This document shows, one piece after another, positions 9,586 through 17,903 of a DNA stretch of 64,000 nt. Source of the DNA: Novosphingobium barchaimii LL02 (GTDB lineage Bacteria; Pseudomonadota; Alphaproteobacteria; Sphingomonadales; Sphingomonadaceae); the NCBI RefSeq assembly GCF_001046635.1, contig NZ_KQ130455.1, positions 251,103-315,102 of the forward strand, in the 5' to 3' direction. A program made the translations under genes and the position numbers. The notes under the pieces are model-generated. The model did no database searches. It worked only from the letters and a program-made list of their open reading frames with translations, and was not told the origin of the DNA. Every line of letters begins with the position of its first letter. Within the stretch, counting starts at the first letter, position 1.

Positions 9586-10021
9586 TGCAATGCCCCAGCG
9601 CATCGATCATCACCGCCAGTAACTGCGCGTCACACCCCTCCAGCGTCAGCGATACGCCATTTGGCATCGACGCCTGCAGCCGCACTGACGGTACCAATCC
9701 CGCAGACCGGATCGCGATCCCACCAGTGTGTCGCTCCGCAGGCGCCAGAGACGTCTCCACCCGGATAAACGCCGACGGATCCGGCAACGGCCCCGTGCTC
9801 CGCTGCCCCTTCGCACTCTGCCGCTCCTGATACTTCCTGACCCATTTGCGCAGTTGGTTGGCGTTGACACCATGCTCCAGCGCAAGCCTCGCCACCGATA
9901 TGCCCGGCTCGAGGCACGCCTCGACCAACCGTGACTTCCCCGCCCGACCATAATAGCGCCGGCCGTTACTCGTCACCCTTACAACCTCAAGCCCATAGGA
10001 GCCCATCGGTGCCATCTCCAT
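9569..10021 (-). CDS. tnpA: IS66 accessory protein TnpA
   Basis: This 150-aa protein has an N-terminal helix-turn-helix resembling other transposase OrfA proteins (LVEACLEPGISVARLALEHG, then VNANQLRKWVRKYQ), consistent with binding the IS ends. The ATG at 10021 gives the usual start; one at 10066 would extend into the IS terminal region. It is the first gene in the IS66 and overlaps tnpB. Confidence 0.92.
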   Translation of the reverse strand: MEMAPMGSYGLEVVRVTSNGRRYYGRAGKSRLVEACLEPGISVARLALEHGVNANQLRKWVRKYQERQSAKGQRSTGPLPDPSAFIRVETSLAPAERHTGGIAIRSAGLVPSVRLQASMPNGVSLTLEGCDAQLLAVMIDALGHCNVPAR

Positions 10022-10100
10022 GTGTCCACCTCTTCCTTGGTGGACACATCCTTCACACCGCGTCACTCAACCGAACAGGTGCGCGGAATTTCGCGCTTAC

Positions 10101-10245
10101 GTTCCACCAAACTTCTGAGCCAAGCCGGACTGCATATCTTCGACAAGGTATTCAAGGCGCCGCCGCTGGTTGCGAGCCTGCTCAATCTTGGCGCCCAGCT
10201 CTCGTGCGGTTTTCGCTGCGGTCATTTCTGCCGCTGACAGCGCAT
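10101..10245 (-). pseudogene. SMC-like ATPase gene, internal fragment between IS66 and IS3
   Basis: Read on the minus strand, this stretch encodes about 48 residues including LGAKIEQARNQRRRLEYLVE and ends in QKFGGTE, which continues in frame into 7485-6399 once the IS66 and one copy of its duplication are removed. It is helical, as expected for a coiled-coil arm. Its first 8 bases (10101-10108, GTTCCACC) are the right copy of the IS66 target duplication. The upstream end abuts the IS3 terminus at 10246, and nothing further of the gene is visible in the window. Confidence 0.85.
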
Positions 10246-10263
10246 TGAGTAGCCCCTAGTTTT

Positions 10264-11175
10264 CTAGACGCCTTCTGCTTTCAAAATCTGCTGCCGTTCG
10301 AACTGGGCGGGTGACAGCATCCCGTTTCTGACCTGCTTGCGCACCGGGTTGTAGAACATCTCGATGTAGTCGAACACATCCTGCCGGGCTTCCTCGCGTG
10401 TTTTGTAGGTCCGGCGCCGGATGCGCTCTCGCTTGAGCGAGGAGAAGAAGCTCTCGGCGACAGCGTTGTCATGGCAGTTGCCGCGCCGGCTCATCGAATG
10501 CTCAAGATTGTGAGCCCGGATGAAGGCAGCCCAGTCCATGCTGGTGAACTGCGAGCCCTGATCCGAATGGATCAGCACCCGCTGCTTCGGCTCGCGCCGC
10601 CATACCGCCATGTGCAGCGCTTGCAGCACCGCATCGGTGGTCTGCCTGCTCTGCATCGACCACCCCACCACGCGGCGGGAATAGAGATCAATCACAACGG
10701 CCAGATAAGCAAAGCCCTCTAGGGTGCGGATGTAGGTGATGTCGGTCACCCAGGCCCTGTCGGGGGCAGCGACGTCGAACTGCCGGTCCAGAGTATTGTC
10801 GACCGCCAGGGATGGCTTGCCGCCATAGCTCCCCGGCCGACGCTTGTAGCCGATCTGCGCCTTGATACCTGCCAGCCTGGTCAACCGGGCAACACGGTTC
10901 GGGCAGCAGGTCTCGCCCTGATCCAGCAGGTCGTCGTGCAACTTGCGGTAGCCATAGACTTTGCCGCTGTCGTTCCAGGCTTGCCGGATCAACTTCGTCT
11001 GCCGAACATCTTCCCGGGCCCGTTGGCTCAGCGGGTTCTTCTGCCAGGCATAGAAGCCGCTGGGCTGGATGCGCAGGCACCGACACATCGATCGAACCCG
11101 GAACTGGTCACGATGCTCGGCAACAAATGCGTATCTCACTTTGCATCCCTGGCGAAATACGCGGTGGCTTTTTTT
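10264..11175 (-). CDS. IS3-family transposase OrfB (integrase core), expressed by -1 frameshift
   Basis: OrfB has an HTH_21-like N-terminal part (YAFVAEHRDQFRVRSMCRCL) and an rve integrase core with WVTDITYI, LIHSDQGSQFTS and ESFFSSLKRE, giving the D, D and E of the active site. It lies in the -1 frame to orfA; the shift is expected at the A7-G run (plus-strand T run 11169-11175), giving an OrfAB fusion of about 380 aa. An in-frame ATG at 11283 lies inside orfA and is not a likely start. The gene is open, so the element may be active. Confidence 0.94.
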   Translation of the reverse strand, partial: KKSHRVFRQGCKVRYAFVAEHRDQFRVRSMCRCLRIQPSGFYAWQKNPLSQRAREDVRQTKLIRQAWNDSGKVYGYRKLHDDLLDQGETCCPNRVARLTRLAGIKAQIGYKRRPGSYGGKPSLAVDNTLDRQFDVAAPDRAWVTDITYIRTLEGFAYLAVVIDLYSRRVVGWSMQSRQTTDAVLQALHMAVWRREPKQRVLIHSDQGSQFTSMDWAAFIRAHNLEHSMSRRGNCHDNAVAESFFSSLKRERIRRRTYKTREEARQDVFDYIEMFYNPVRKQVRNGMLSPAQFERQQILKAEGV

Positions 11176-11405
11176 AGTATATCGCGCTCCTCGGTCACCC
11201 GGGCCAGCTCGCGCTTCAACTGGCGGATCTCGGCATCCTTGCTGGCATCGCCAGACACCACCTTCGCCAATTGCCGCTTCCATGCGTACAGCGAATGCTG
11301 ACTGACGCCGAGCCGTTCAGAAACCTCCGCTACCGGATACCCGCGCTCGGTGATCTGGGCCACCGCATCACGCTTGAACTCATCGCTGAAATTGGGCTTC
11401 CCCAT
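11136..11405 (-). CDS. IS3-family transposase OrfA (HTH)
   Basis: This 89-aa protein has the Tnp_8-type helix-turn-helix (FSDEFKRDAVAQITERGYPV, AEVSERLGVSQHSLYAWKRQ) and a leucine-zipper helix (AEIRQLKRELARVTEERDIL). It binds the IS ends. The end of the gene contains the A7-G slippery run used to reach the orfB frame, and its own stop follows about 30 codons after ILKK... begins, inside orfB. A start ATG at 11405 lies 60 bp from the right IS end. Confidence 0.95.
   Translation of the reverse strand: MGKPNFSDEFKRDAVAQITERGYPVAEVSERLGVSQHSLYAWKRQLAKVVSGDASKDAEIRQLKRELARVTEERDILKKATAYFARDAK
11169..11175 (-). promoter_or_regulatory. Probable -1 ribosomal frameshift site of the IS3 element
   Basis: The minus strand reads CTA AAA AAA GCC in the orfA frame. 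A run of seven A followed by G is a standard slippery site, and slipping back one base enters the orfB frame as AAA AAA AGC. IS3 elements commonly use this to make OrfAB. Confidence 0.8.
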
Positions 11406-11461
11406 CGTCGTCTCCTGTCCTCAAAATTAGGATAGAAGGCGTCCAGAAATCTAGGGGCTAC

Positions 11462-12904
11462 TCACCAGGTTAGCGAGGGAAGTATCCAAGGCAAAGCAAG
11501 CGCATCGGTCGATACGATATCGCCGAGTGCCCTGAGCTTAGCGCTTCCCCAAGAATCTTTTGGCGGCTTGGACCAAGTCGTGACCCCAAGTCGGGGGACG
11601 CTGCGCGTCGCGGGGAATTCAAGACCGCGCGAAATCTGATAGCGGTCGCCTAGTGCTTGGGCGGGCAAGGGGACCGACAGCCAATACGCGATCGTTGCAG
11701 TCTTCAGGTTCTTGGGCACCGCGGCGGTAAAGTGACGAAAGACGTCTAAGTCGTGTGGTTCGATCCGCACTGGATTGGGGGGTGGTTCGCTGCCTTCTCG
11801 GGCGGCGGGCCGTTCAGTCCGAGACATGAGCGGTGTCAGAAGCGCCTCAAGCCGATGCTTGATCGTCTTAGCCTCGCTGACTGCAGTCGCGCGGCTCTCG
11901 ACCGGCAGGCGACCGATCACGTGCAGCAGATCTCCAAAGCGTCGAAATTGCGCCTCAGCCTCGGAGCGCACATCGGAGCCACCAAGAAACTCGATTAGAT
12001 CGAACAGCTCGACGTGCGGTGCAGCCCCGGCGCTGGTCTCCCAACGCTCTGCATAGAAGCGGTATGGCGTGGCGGAGAGCAACAGGATCGGTGGCGGCGA
12101 GGAACCGTCCTTGCCCTGGAGCAACTGGCGCGCGAGTGGATTGTCTTCGCCGGCATCGAGCAACTCGCGGTAGCATTGAAACTCATCGAGGATCACGAGA
12201 TCAGGCGTAGCGGAGTCGAGCGCCGCTTGCGCCAAGGCCTTTCGCATCAGGCCGATCGTGTGGCCATCCGCGATCTTCGGATTGTTGGCCGCACGCGCGA
12301 TCGTCTCGCGCGCAGGCTTGCCAAATTCTTCCCTGAGAGCCCGGCCATAGGCGGTTTTGAACGCCGCCGATGCGTGCGCGAACTTGCGCTCAGCTTCAGC
12401 AAGTGCCCAGAACCAGCCCGTCGTCGCACCGTGCTCAATGAACCCGTCTCGAAACGTGCAGGTTAGCCCAGGGTAGATCTCGTCGAGCAGTAACTTGATA
12501 AATGCACGCTCAACCGCTTTGCCGCCGTAGAGGCGTTTTGTGCTGGAAAAAGACGTATGGGGCGTGAACGCGTAGAGCCGCAGGCTGCCGGCACGCTTCT
12601 CCTCAAATGGGATGAGGCCCACGCGATCGATCTTCGACAGCGCATCGTCGGCGTCATCCTCGTCTAGAAAACGCAGCAGCTCGACTTTATTCTGGTCCGC
12701 GACCTTATGGCCGCTCGAAATGTAGTAGATCGTGAATTTGCGGGCCTTACGAGCGAGCGCCGCAAGCAAGTCGCGGGCGACAACGGTCTTGCCGAGGCCG
12801 ACCTCGTCAGCAACGAGGAACCGCCGTAACGGATTTGCGCCGGTAAGCGCTTTCGTTGCCGCAGCGACCGTTGCTTGCTGGAAGGGCTTGGACCGCGCAC
12901 TCAT
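11462..12904 (-). pseudogene. SF2 (SNF2/DEAD-like) helicase, N-terminal part, truncated by IS3
   Basis: The surviving 480 residues carry helicase motif I ADEVGLGKTVVARDLL near residue 30, motif II LVILDEFQCYREL and motif III LLLSATPYRF. The second RecA domain with motifs V and VI is missing. The stop codon (TGA at 11462-11464) is made of the last three bases of the IS3 terminus, so the reading frame ends exactly at the insertion. The ATG overlaps the stop of the PLD gene by 4 nt (ATGA). It is the third gene of the DUF6361-PLD-helicase operon and is probably non-functional. Confidence 0.88.
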
Positions 12905-14712
12905 GATGATGCCAGCTGGGTGCGGGCGATCGCCCAGATCTGCGCGAGCTGGCTCAAGTCTTTCTTCTCGGCGGGCGTGAGACTGCCATCATGGGTGAGC
13001 AGCGCATCGACATATGGCGCAAAGTGCTTATCGACCCGCGCGAACGCTTTTTCGTCACGCGCCCAGGCGGTGAGAATGTCTTCGAGTGTCAGACGCGTGA
13101 ACCCAAGCGACTCGCGTCCCTTGGCAGATCCTCCCATTTCTTCGTCCCAAGCGATGTCGCCGATCGGTACGGTCTCGCCACCTAGCATAGCACGCATCCA
13201 GTCGTGGAATGCGCGCAGGCCCATATGACGTGCTAGGGCAGCAAGGTCACGCTTCTCATCTAGCGGTGGGTCGACCGTCACGCGCTGCATCCACCGCACG
13301 GAGTCTTCAGTCGAGCACACGCGCACCTGGATAAACGCGGATTGGATTGATAGCGGGATGATCCCTAAATCGAGGCGGATACCGTCCTCTGGCCACGGAA
13401 GAAGATCGCCGTTGGCATGCCCCGCAAACACGCGGTGGCTCGCATGAGCGAGTTTCGGTGCCTTTCTCGCATCTAGGACGAAGCGGTCGCCGTCACGATG
13501 GAGGATCGGATCCCAAGACGCCATGAGCTCCTTGCGAGATTCCTCAAGCGCGTCGGCTTCGTCAGTGCTGGCGGGTTTGACCTGAGCAAGTTCGTCGATC
13601 GTGACCGGGGTGGCTTTGCCGATCAGAAAAGCGAGACCAGGGTTGAACGCGGCGCTCGCCTCCAATTCGATCATCACTTCGGAATTCCGGCCGGCCCAAG
13701 CACGGTCGGTGGCGTTGGCGCTGCCAATCCGGACAATCGATCTGTCACCACTATGAAAAGCGATGAGTTTAGCGTGAAGCGCAAGTGGCTGCGGCTCGGC
13801 GTCATCGTCGTCGAGCGTAACAGCCTTGGCTGTTTCTGATGCCTTCTCTTCGGTTGTCTCGTCTGGAGCCGCGTAGGCCAAGATGCGCGAAAAGGCTGCG
13901 AGCGGCTTCCCCGATCGGTTCGCCATGTCGACCAGCGCCGGCATCGAGGAGACCAAAGTTCGCGCGCCCTTTGGGCCCCAGCGCCCCGCCATGCTGAGAA
14001 AATCCGAGGACAGAAACGGACTCACAATCGTAATGCCGTCGATCGCCCCGGCAGGAGGCTCAACGGCCAAAGCAGCACCGACTTCGAGGCCGTCGAGAAG
14101 TGCGCGTAGTTTAAAACCGTCCGGCGCCTCCCACCAAATCGCCTTCAATTCCTCGCTTATGTCCAAAGCATCCGCCCGTCCGGCATCACGGGCAAGCCTG
14201 GCGCCAAGGCCACTGATACCCTCGAGGCGCATTCGCCCTTTTCCGAGCTTCGCGTGCCCATCGAGAAGAACGCCTACTTCGAGATCCTGAGAGCGAGTAA
14301 GGTTGCGGCTGCCGATCCAGAGCTTCCATCGTGTCTGTCCCTTTGGCACGTCATACGCCACAAGCGCGATCTTTGGGTGCCAGCTGCCGACACGCTCATC
14401 ATGCGTCTGCTCGACCACAAACTGATCGAGAATACCCGCAACCTTCGGCAGCGCGACAGGCCGTGCGATCCTCCCGCGCTGTATCACTATGCGCACTCGG
14501 TCCCGCAACTGATCAACCGCCTCAGCGAAATCGATCGCCGCGCCGGACCCCTTCTCATTGTTGCGGCCTATCAGTGCCAGCAGCATCGCGGCGATGGCCG
14601 AAAGGTCTACCGAGTAGGTCGCGAACAGTGCTAACCGGACGGCTTCGCCGCGCTCTGGACGAAGCTCGTCAAGATATGGCTGTCCCGGCCATGCAGGAGG
14701 GCGTCCATTCAT
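12901..14712 (-). CDS. Phospholipase D-family protein in a helicase operon
   Basis: This 603-aa protein has two PLD-like half-sites: GSWHPKIALV with a following IGSRNLTRSQDLEVGV, and LHAKLIAFHSGDRSIVRIGS followed by ANATDRAW. These give the HxK and the downstream N/S positions of PLD nucleases, so it is probably a nuclease rather than a lipase. The ATG at 14712 overlaps the DUF6361 stop (ATGA) and was preferred to the ATG at 14802, which lies inside DUF6361. PLD proteins paired with helicases occur in defence systems such as DISARM (DrmC), but this is not DISARM by gene content. Confidence 0.85.
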   Translation of the reverse strand: MNGRPPAWPGQPYLDELRPERGEAVRLALFATYSVDLSAIAAMLLALIGRNNEKGSGAAIDFAEAVDQLRDRVRIVIQRGRIARPVALPKVAGILDQFVVEQTHDERVGSWHPKIALVAYDVPKGQTRWKLWIGSRNLTRSQDLEVGVLLDGHAKLGKGRMRLEGISGLGARLARDAGRADALDISEELKAIWWEAPDGFKLRALLDGLEVGAALAVEPPAGAIDGITIVSPFLSSDFLSMAGRWGPKGARTLVSSMPALVDMANRSGKPLAAFSRILAYAAPDETTEEKASETAKAVTLDDDDAEPQPLALHAKLIAFHSGDRSIVRIGSANATDRAWAGRNSEVMIELEASAAFNPGLAFLIGKATPVTIDELAQVKPASTDEADALEESRKELMASWDPILHRDGDRFVLDARKAPKLAHASHRVFAGHANGDLLPWPEDGIRLDLGIIPLSIQSAFIQVRVCSTEDSVRWMQRVTVDPPLDEKRDLAALARHMGLRAFHDWMRAMLGGETVPIGDIAWDEEMGGSAKGRESLGFTRLTLEDILTAWARDEKAFARVDKHFAPYVDALLTHDGSLTPAEKKDLSQLAQIWAIARTQLASS

Positions 14713-15923
14713 GCGACGCCCTCCAAATCGCGGAGGAGCCGTTTGATATTGCCCCAGCGATAATGAAGCGGTTCCGCGAAACCATGCTTCTCGCCCTGCC
14801 ATTCCAGGCGCCGATCGACACCGAACTGGCTGTTGGCGAGGCGAGCACGGTCGCCTTTCCGGCTATACTCGGCTCGCGCATAGACATTCAGCAGAGCCGT
14901 CGGGTCCTTCTTCCTCGAGCGGACCCACGCAAGGGTCTCGCGCAACGCAGACTCAACCGGCGCTGGCAGGATGCCAACATCGTCGTGGAACTGAGCGAAA
15001 TCGAGGGCAGCGGCCTGCGATCCCCAGTCTTCAACGACCTCCCCTAGATCCTTACGGTGCAGGTCGTCCTGGGGCCGCTTGTCCCGCACTTCTTTCAATG
15101 ACTCGACGAGAGCCGCATAGATTGCTCGGCCGATTGCTGAGAGCGCGGCGGCCTGTCCGGCGCGCTTCAAACGGGAAGCATCCTTGCCCGCAAGTCCGAG
15201 TATCTCATCGCCCCAACAATGCACGATATCGTCCAGAGGTTGCCCTACAAGCTTGGACAGAAGCGAAGGCTCGCTCGGGTCGCTCGGTGACCGGACAGCG
15301 CGAAGCTTGCAGGCTAGGAATTCCTTTTCTTTCGCCGACATCTCGAGTGTCAGCTTGCCATCGCTGTCCCATTCTATCGGTGGGTCGATCAGACCAGTAA
15401 TGGGCCATGCGGCCGTCTCGAATGGCTTTCCGTCGTCGTCGTGCATCGATCGTTTGCTACCAGCGGTGAGCAAACGTGCCATGTCCGGCCGACTCCATGG
15501 GCGACCGTCGGGGCGGGTACCGATCAGTCCCCATTTCGCAAGCGCCGTCCAATAGACATAGGCCGGAGGCTGGCTGATGGCGCGGGGATAGACTTCGCCG
15601 CCGATCACGCCGTCTGGTTCTCCTCCATCATCGCCAAACTGCAGACGGCCAGTAAGCCTATGCTCGATATCGATAAACGCCTGCGCGAAGTCTTTCGGGA
15701 TGGGCCGTTTCGCCCGTAAGCTCTGATAGAGCCAAGGGATAAGAAGCGCATATCGGAGCCGGGTGTGCAGGACTGAGGTTCCCGGAAAGAGATGGTCCGA
15801 GTAACGCTGGTGGACGATCAGGAAGCCGACTTCATCACGGACCCCGGCGTTGGCACCGAACATCATTTGCTCTGCTTGTCCAAGTGCCTTTCGCGACAGG
15901 AAGGTAAATCCAAAAGACGACAA
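14709..15923 (-). CDS. DUF6361 family protein
   Basis: The 404-aa protein matches DUF6361 in its N-terminal signature: an early RDEVGFLIVHQRYSDHLFPG followed by TSVLHTRLRYALLIPWLYQSL. The function of the family is not known. The start is a TTG preceded by GGGGGT; it gives the usual N-terminus, and no ATG lies nearby. It is the first gene of a three-gene operon with PLD and helicase genes joined by ATGA overlaps, an arrangement that strongly suggests one system. Confidence 0.8.
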   Translation of the reverse strand: MSSFGFTFLSRKALGQAEQMMFGANAGVRDEVGFLIVHQRYSDHLFPGTSVLHTRLRYALLIPWLYQSLRAKRPIPKDFAQAFIDIEHRLTGRLQFGDDGGEPDGVIGGEVYPRAISQPPAYVYWTALAKWGLIGTRPDGRPWSRPDMARLLTAGSKRSMHDDDGKPFETAAWPITGLIDPPIEWDSDGKLTLEMSAKEKEFLACKLRAVRSPSDPSEPSLLSKLVGQPLDDIVHCWGDEILGLAGKDASRLKRAGQAAALSAIGRAIYAALVESLKEVRDKRPQDDLHRKDLGEVVEDWGSQAAALDFAQFHDDVGILPAPVESALRETLAWVRSRKKDPTALLNVYARAEYSRKGDRARLANSQFGVDRRLEWQGEKHGFAEPLHYRWGNIKRLLRDLEGVA

Positions 15924-16338
15924 ACGGCTGTACCCCCAGGAACGTGGTGAATCTGATTACTGTTCGACACCGGTAAGAATAACCGGCCCCATACTTGTAG
16001 TGTGGCCCGCGCGCTGCAGCGTGATCAACCCCCTTCATTCACTCGTTCATTTTGGTCGATGGATCTCGTTCGCTGGTAGCGCCGCCATCTTGGGCATATT
16101 CCGTAGGCATAAGGGCCGTCTTTTACGTAGCCAAAACGGAGCGCTTGCGCGATCATCCTAGCCTTCTCCGCGAGAACGAAAACCACCCCTACTTGTCGCC
16201 CGTCTACGGGTCTCGGATCGCCTTAGGCCGTCAACCCCGTTCGGGGTTCGCCCTTCGCTTGCGCTGCGGTGACGGCGGCTCCCGGCCCCTTCTTTTGGCG
16301 CCATCGGGGATGGTCCCCGACCTGCAAGGAGAAACGAC
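15924..16338. other. 415-bp intergenic region in the island
   Basis: No convincing gene is seen. It separates the leftward DUF6361 operon from the rightward DUF736 remnant, so promoters of both should be here. A short dyad AACCCCGTTCGGGGTT is at 16233-16248, and an AAGGAG ribosome-binding site for the DUF736 gene is at 16327-16332. Confidence 0.5.
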
Positions 16339-16659
16339 ATGGCTACCATCGCAAACCTCACCGTGAAGTCCGACGACAGCTTCGAAGGCAACCTCGCGAC
16401 GCTTACTGTTTCTGCGCCTATCGCGATCATCCCCAACAACCGCAAAGCCAAGGACAGCGAACCAGACTACCGCATTGTCAGCCGAAAGAACGGCTTCGAA
16501 CTCGGCGCAGGCTAGAAGCGCTTCTCCCAGAACACCGGCGCCGAATATGTTTCGGTCTCGCTCTCGGCTCCGGAATTCGGCACCATCTATGGCAACATCG
16601 CCAACGCGCCGGGTGATGACCCTTCGAAGAAGGTCATCATCTGGAATCCGCCAAGCTAA
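16339..16659 (+). pseudogene. DUF736 family gene with an in-frame amber codon
   Basis: Reading through a single TAG gives a full 106-residue DUF736 protein starting MATIANLTVKSDDSFEGNL and ending in KKVIIWNPPS. The TAG is codon 59 (16513-16515), where the family has tryptophan in ELGAGW, so a TGG to TAG change is the simple explanation. Upstream is a good AAGGAG ribosome-binding site. DUF736 genes are common on conjugative plasmids and integrative elements of Alphaproteobacteria, in line with the island. A sequencing error or suppression cannot be excluded. Confidence 0.85.
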
Positions 16660-16669
16660 GGCGCCGGGA

Positions 16670-16695
16670 GTGGCCCCGCCTTCGGGCGGGGCCAC
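16670..16695 (+). terminator. Hairpin after the DUF736 gene
   Basis: An 11-bp perfect stem (GTGGCCCCGCC / GGCGGGGCCAC) with a TTCG loop lies 10 bp after the stop. There is no T-run, so it is a strong hairpin but an incomplete intrinsic terminator. Confidence 0.6.
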
Positions 16696-16940
16696 AGCTC
16701 CTGTCAGCGCTTGAATGCTCGACAGACGGGCTAAAGTGATGGGCGTGCGTAAAATCCCGCTTTTCGACGCACGCCCGCCTGCGACATGCGCGAAAAGCAC
16801 GCATGCGGTCGGACCATATGACGGCCGACCTGGTGGGCTCCTTGCGGGTTCGCCGCCATCCCCACCACCACGATTGATCCGCCCCAACGTGCGGCGTCTC
16901 CCATGGTCCCCGCGCTTAATGGGTCCGGGGCCCCATCATT

Positions 16941-17903
16941 TCATTCCTGCGGCGCAGGCGCAGCAACCGTTCCAATCGTCTCGATTTCCGCGATGCGCTG
17001 AAACTCGGACAGGTATTCCTGCCGATTGTTCGACAGCCAACGAACGACCCGGGCGTTGCCAAGCAGCTTCGCGACGTAGCCGCGCGCAAACGTGAGGTGG
17101 AGGTTGTCGATGCCATAGCTGTCCTCGACCGATTTCACCTGTGTCTGGAGAGTGGCAAGCTCACGCTCCATCCGGGAAATCTGCTGGCTAGTCGGACCGA
17201 CCAAATCGTTCTTGCGCGCCTTTTTCGCTGGCGCTGTCAGCTGATCTTCCGGTGTGGCCGCTAAGAGTGCGCGTGCGAAGATCAGCGAATAATTGTTCTG
17301 CCCGATCATGAGGTCCGCAGCCTCGATTTGACGCATGGGCGACATGCGGCGCAGCATGTCGAACACCCTCATCGAACAATTGGTGTCCTTGAGCATATCC
17401 GCTGTCTCGTCGCAGATACCGTCGAGCAGGCGGAAACGCGCGCGAATCGATCCCACCTCCAGGCCGAGGGCGTCGGCGATCACAGCCTCGGTGACGCCGC
17501 GCTCGACAGCCCTGACGATCATGCGGTGCTCCTGCACCGGGGGCAGGCGATTGACGCGCTTGTTGTATGTGTAGGTCTCGTCATCATTGGCGACGAGGCA
17601 CTCTACCGTCTCTACGCCGAGCTGCTTCAGCACCTCGATGCGCAGATGACCATCAAGAAGGAAGTACTGCTCTGCATTCTTGGGGTTTGAGACGACGGCA
17701 GGGGCTTCGACCAATCCGATCGCTTTGACCGAACTCACGATCTGGGCGTATTTGCGGCTCTCCCGCACGCCCTCCCGTAATGTTTTCAACGGCACGATCT
17801 GATCGATGCGGAGTGTCACAGACTGCCGCTCAAAACCCAGACGCACACGATTATCGGCACCGGGATCCGCCGCCGGCCGTTCTGTTTGCGGCCAATCAGT
17901 CAT
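16941..17903 (-). CDS. ParB/RepB-type protein with RepB C-terminal domain
   Basis: This 320-aa protein has a ParB-like N-terminal nuclease/CTPase-type fold (KTLREGVRESRKYAQIVSSV, YFLLDGHLRIEVLKQLG, then VNRLPPVQEHRMI) followed by an HTH and a RepB plasmid-partition C-terminal region. The expected GxxR motif appears as DGHLRIE rather than the GERRxRA of chromosomal ParB. Its start overlaps the preceding parB-like gene by 8 nt. It is the third gene of a recombinase-ParB-RepB cassette; a true partition role is doubtful because no ParA is present. Confidence 0.85.
   Translation of the reverse strand: MTDWPQTERPAADPGADNRVRLGFERQSVTLRIDQIVPLKTLREGVRESRKYAQIVSSVKAIGLVEAPAVVSNPKNAEQYFLLDGHLRIEVLKQLGVETVECLVANDDETYTYNKRVNRLPPVQEHRMIVRAVERGVTEAVIADALGLEVGSIRARFRLLDGICDETADMLKDTNCSMRVFDMLRRMSPMRQIEAADLMIGQNNYSLIFARALLAATPEDQLTAPAKKARKNDLVGPTSQQISRMERELATLQTQVKSVEDSYGIDNLHLTFARGYVAKLLGNARVVRWLSNNRQEYLSEFQRIAEIETIGTVAAPAPQE

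Larger units (their letters stand above)
7494..10100 (-). mobile_element. Complete IS66-family insertion sequence (2607 bp)
   Basis: The ends are inverted repeats: GTAAGCGCGCATTTCG at the left and, read on the minus strand, GTAAGCGCGAAATTCCG at the right. GTAA termini are typical of IS66. An identical 8-bp flank (GTTCCACC) on both sides shows a simple insertion event. Inside are tnpA, tnpB and tnpC in the usual order on the minus strand, all open. The element sits inside the SMC-like ATPase gene. Confidence 0.97.
10246..11464 (-). mobile_element. IS3-family insertion sequence (about 1219 bp), no target duplication
   Basis: The two ends are inverted repeats beginning TGAGTAGCCCCTAG and continuing, with two mismatches, through GACGCCTTCT. 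They enclose orfA and orfB of an IS3-type transposase. The flanking bases (GCAT before, CCAG after) do not match, so the element is not bordered by the 3-4 bp duplication expected of a fresh insertion. The left flank is the SMC-like ATPase gene and the right flank the SF2 helicase gene of another operon. Confidence 0.93.

Noticed and set aside
11462-15923. Assignment of the DUF6361 operon to DISARM
   Set aside because: A PLD protein and a helicase are shared features, but no DUF1998 (DrmB) or methylase gene is seen, so the name is not used.
16231-16887. A 218-residue minus-strand frame across the DUF736 gene
   Set aside because: It is antisense to the DUF736 gene, with no ribosome-binding site or domain, and arises from GC-rich third positions.
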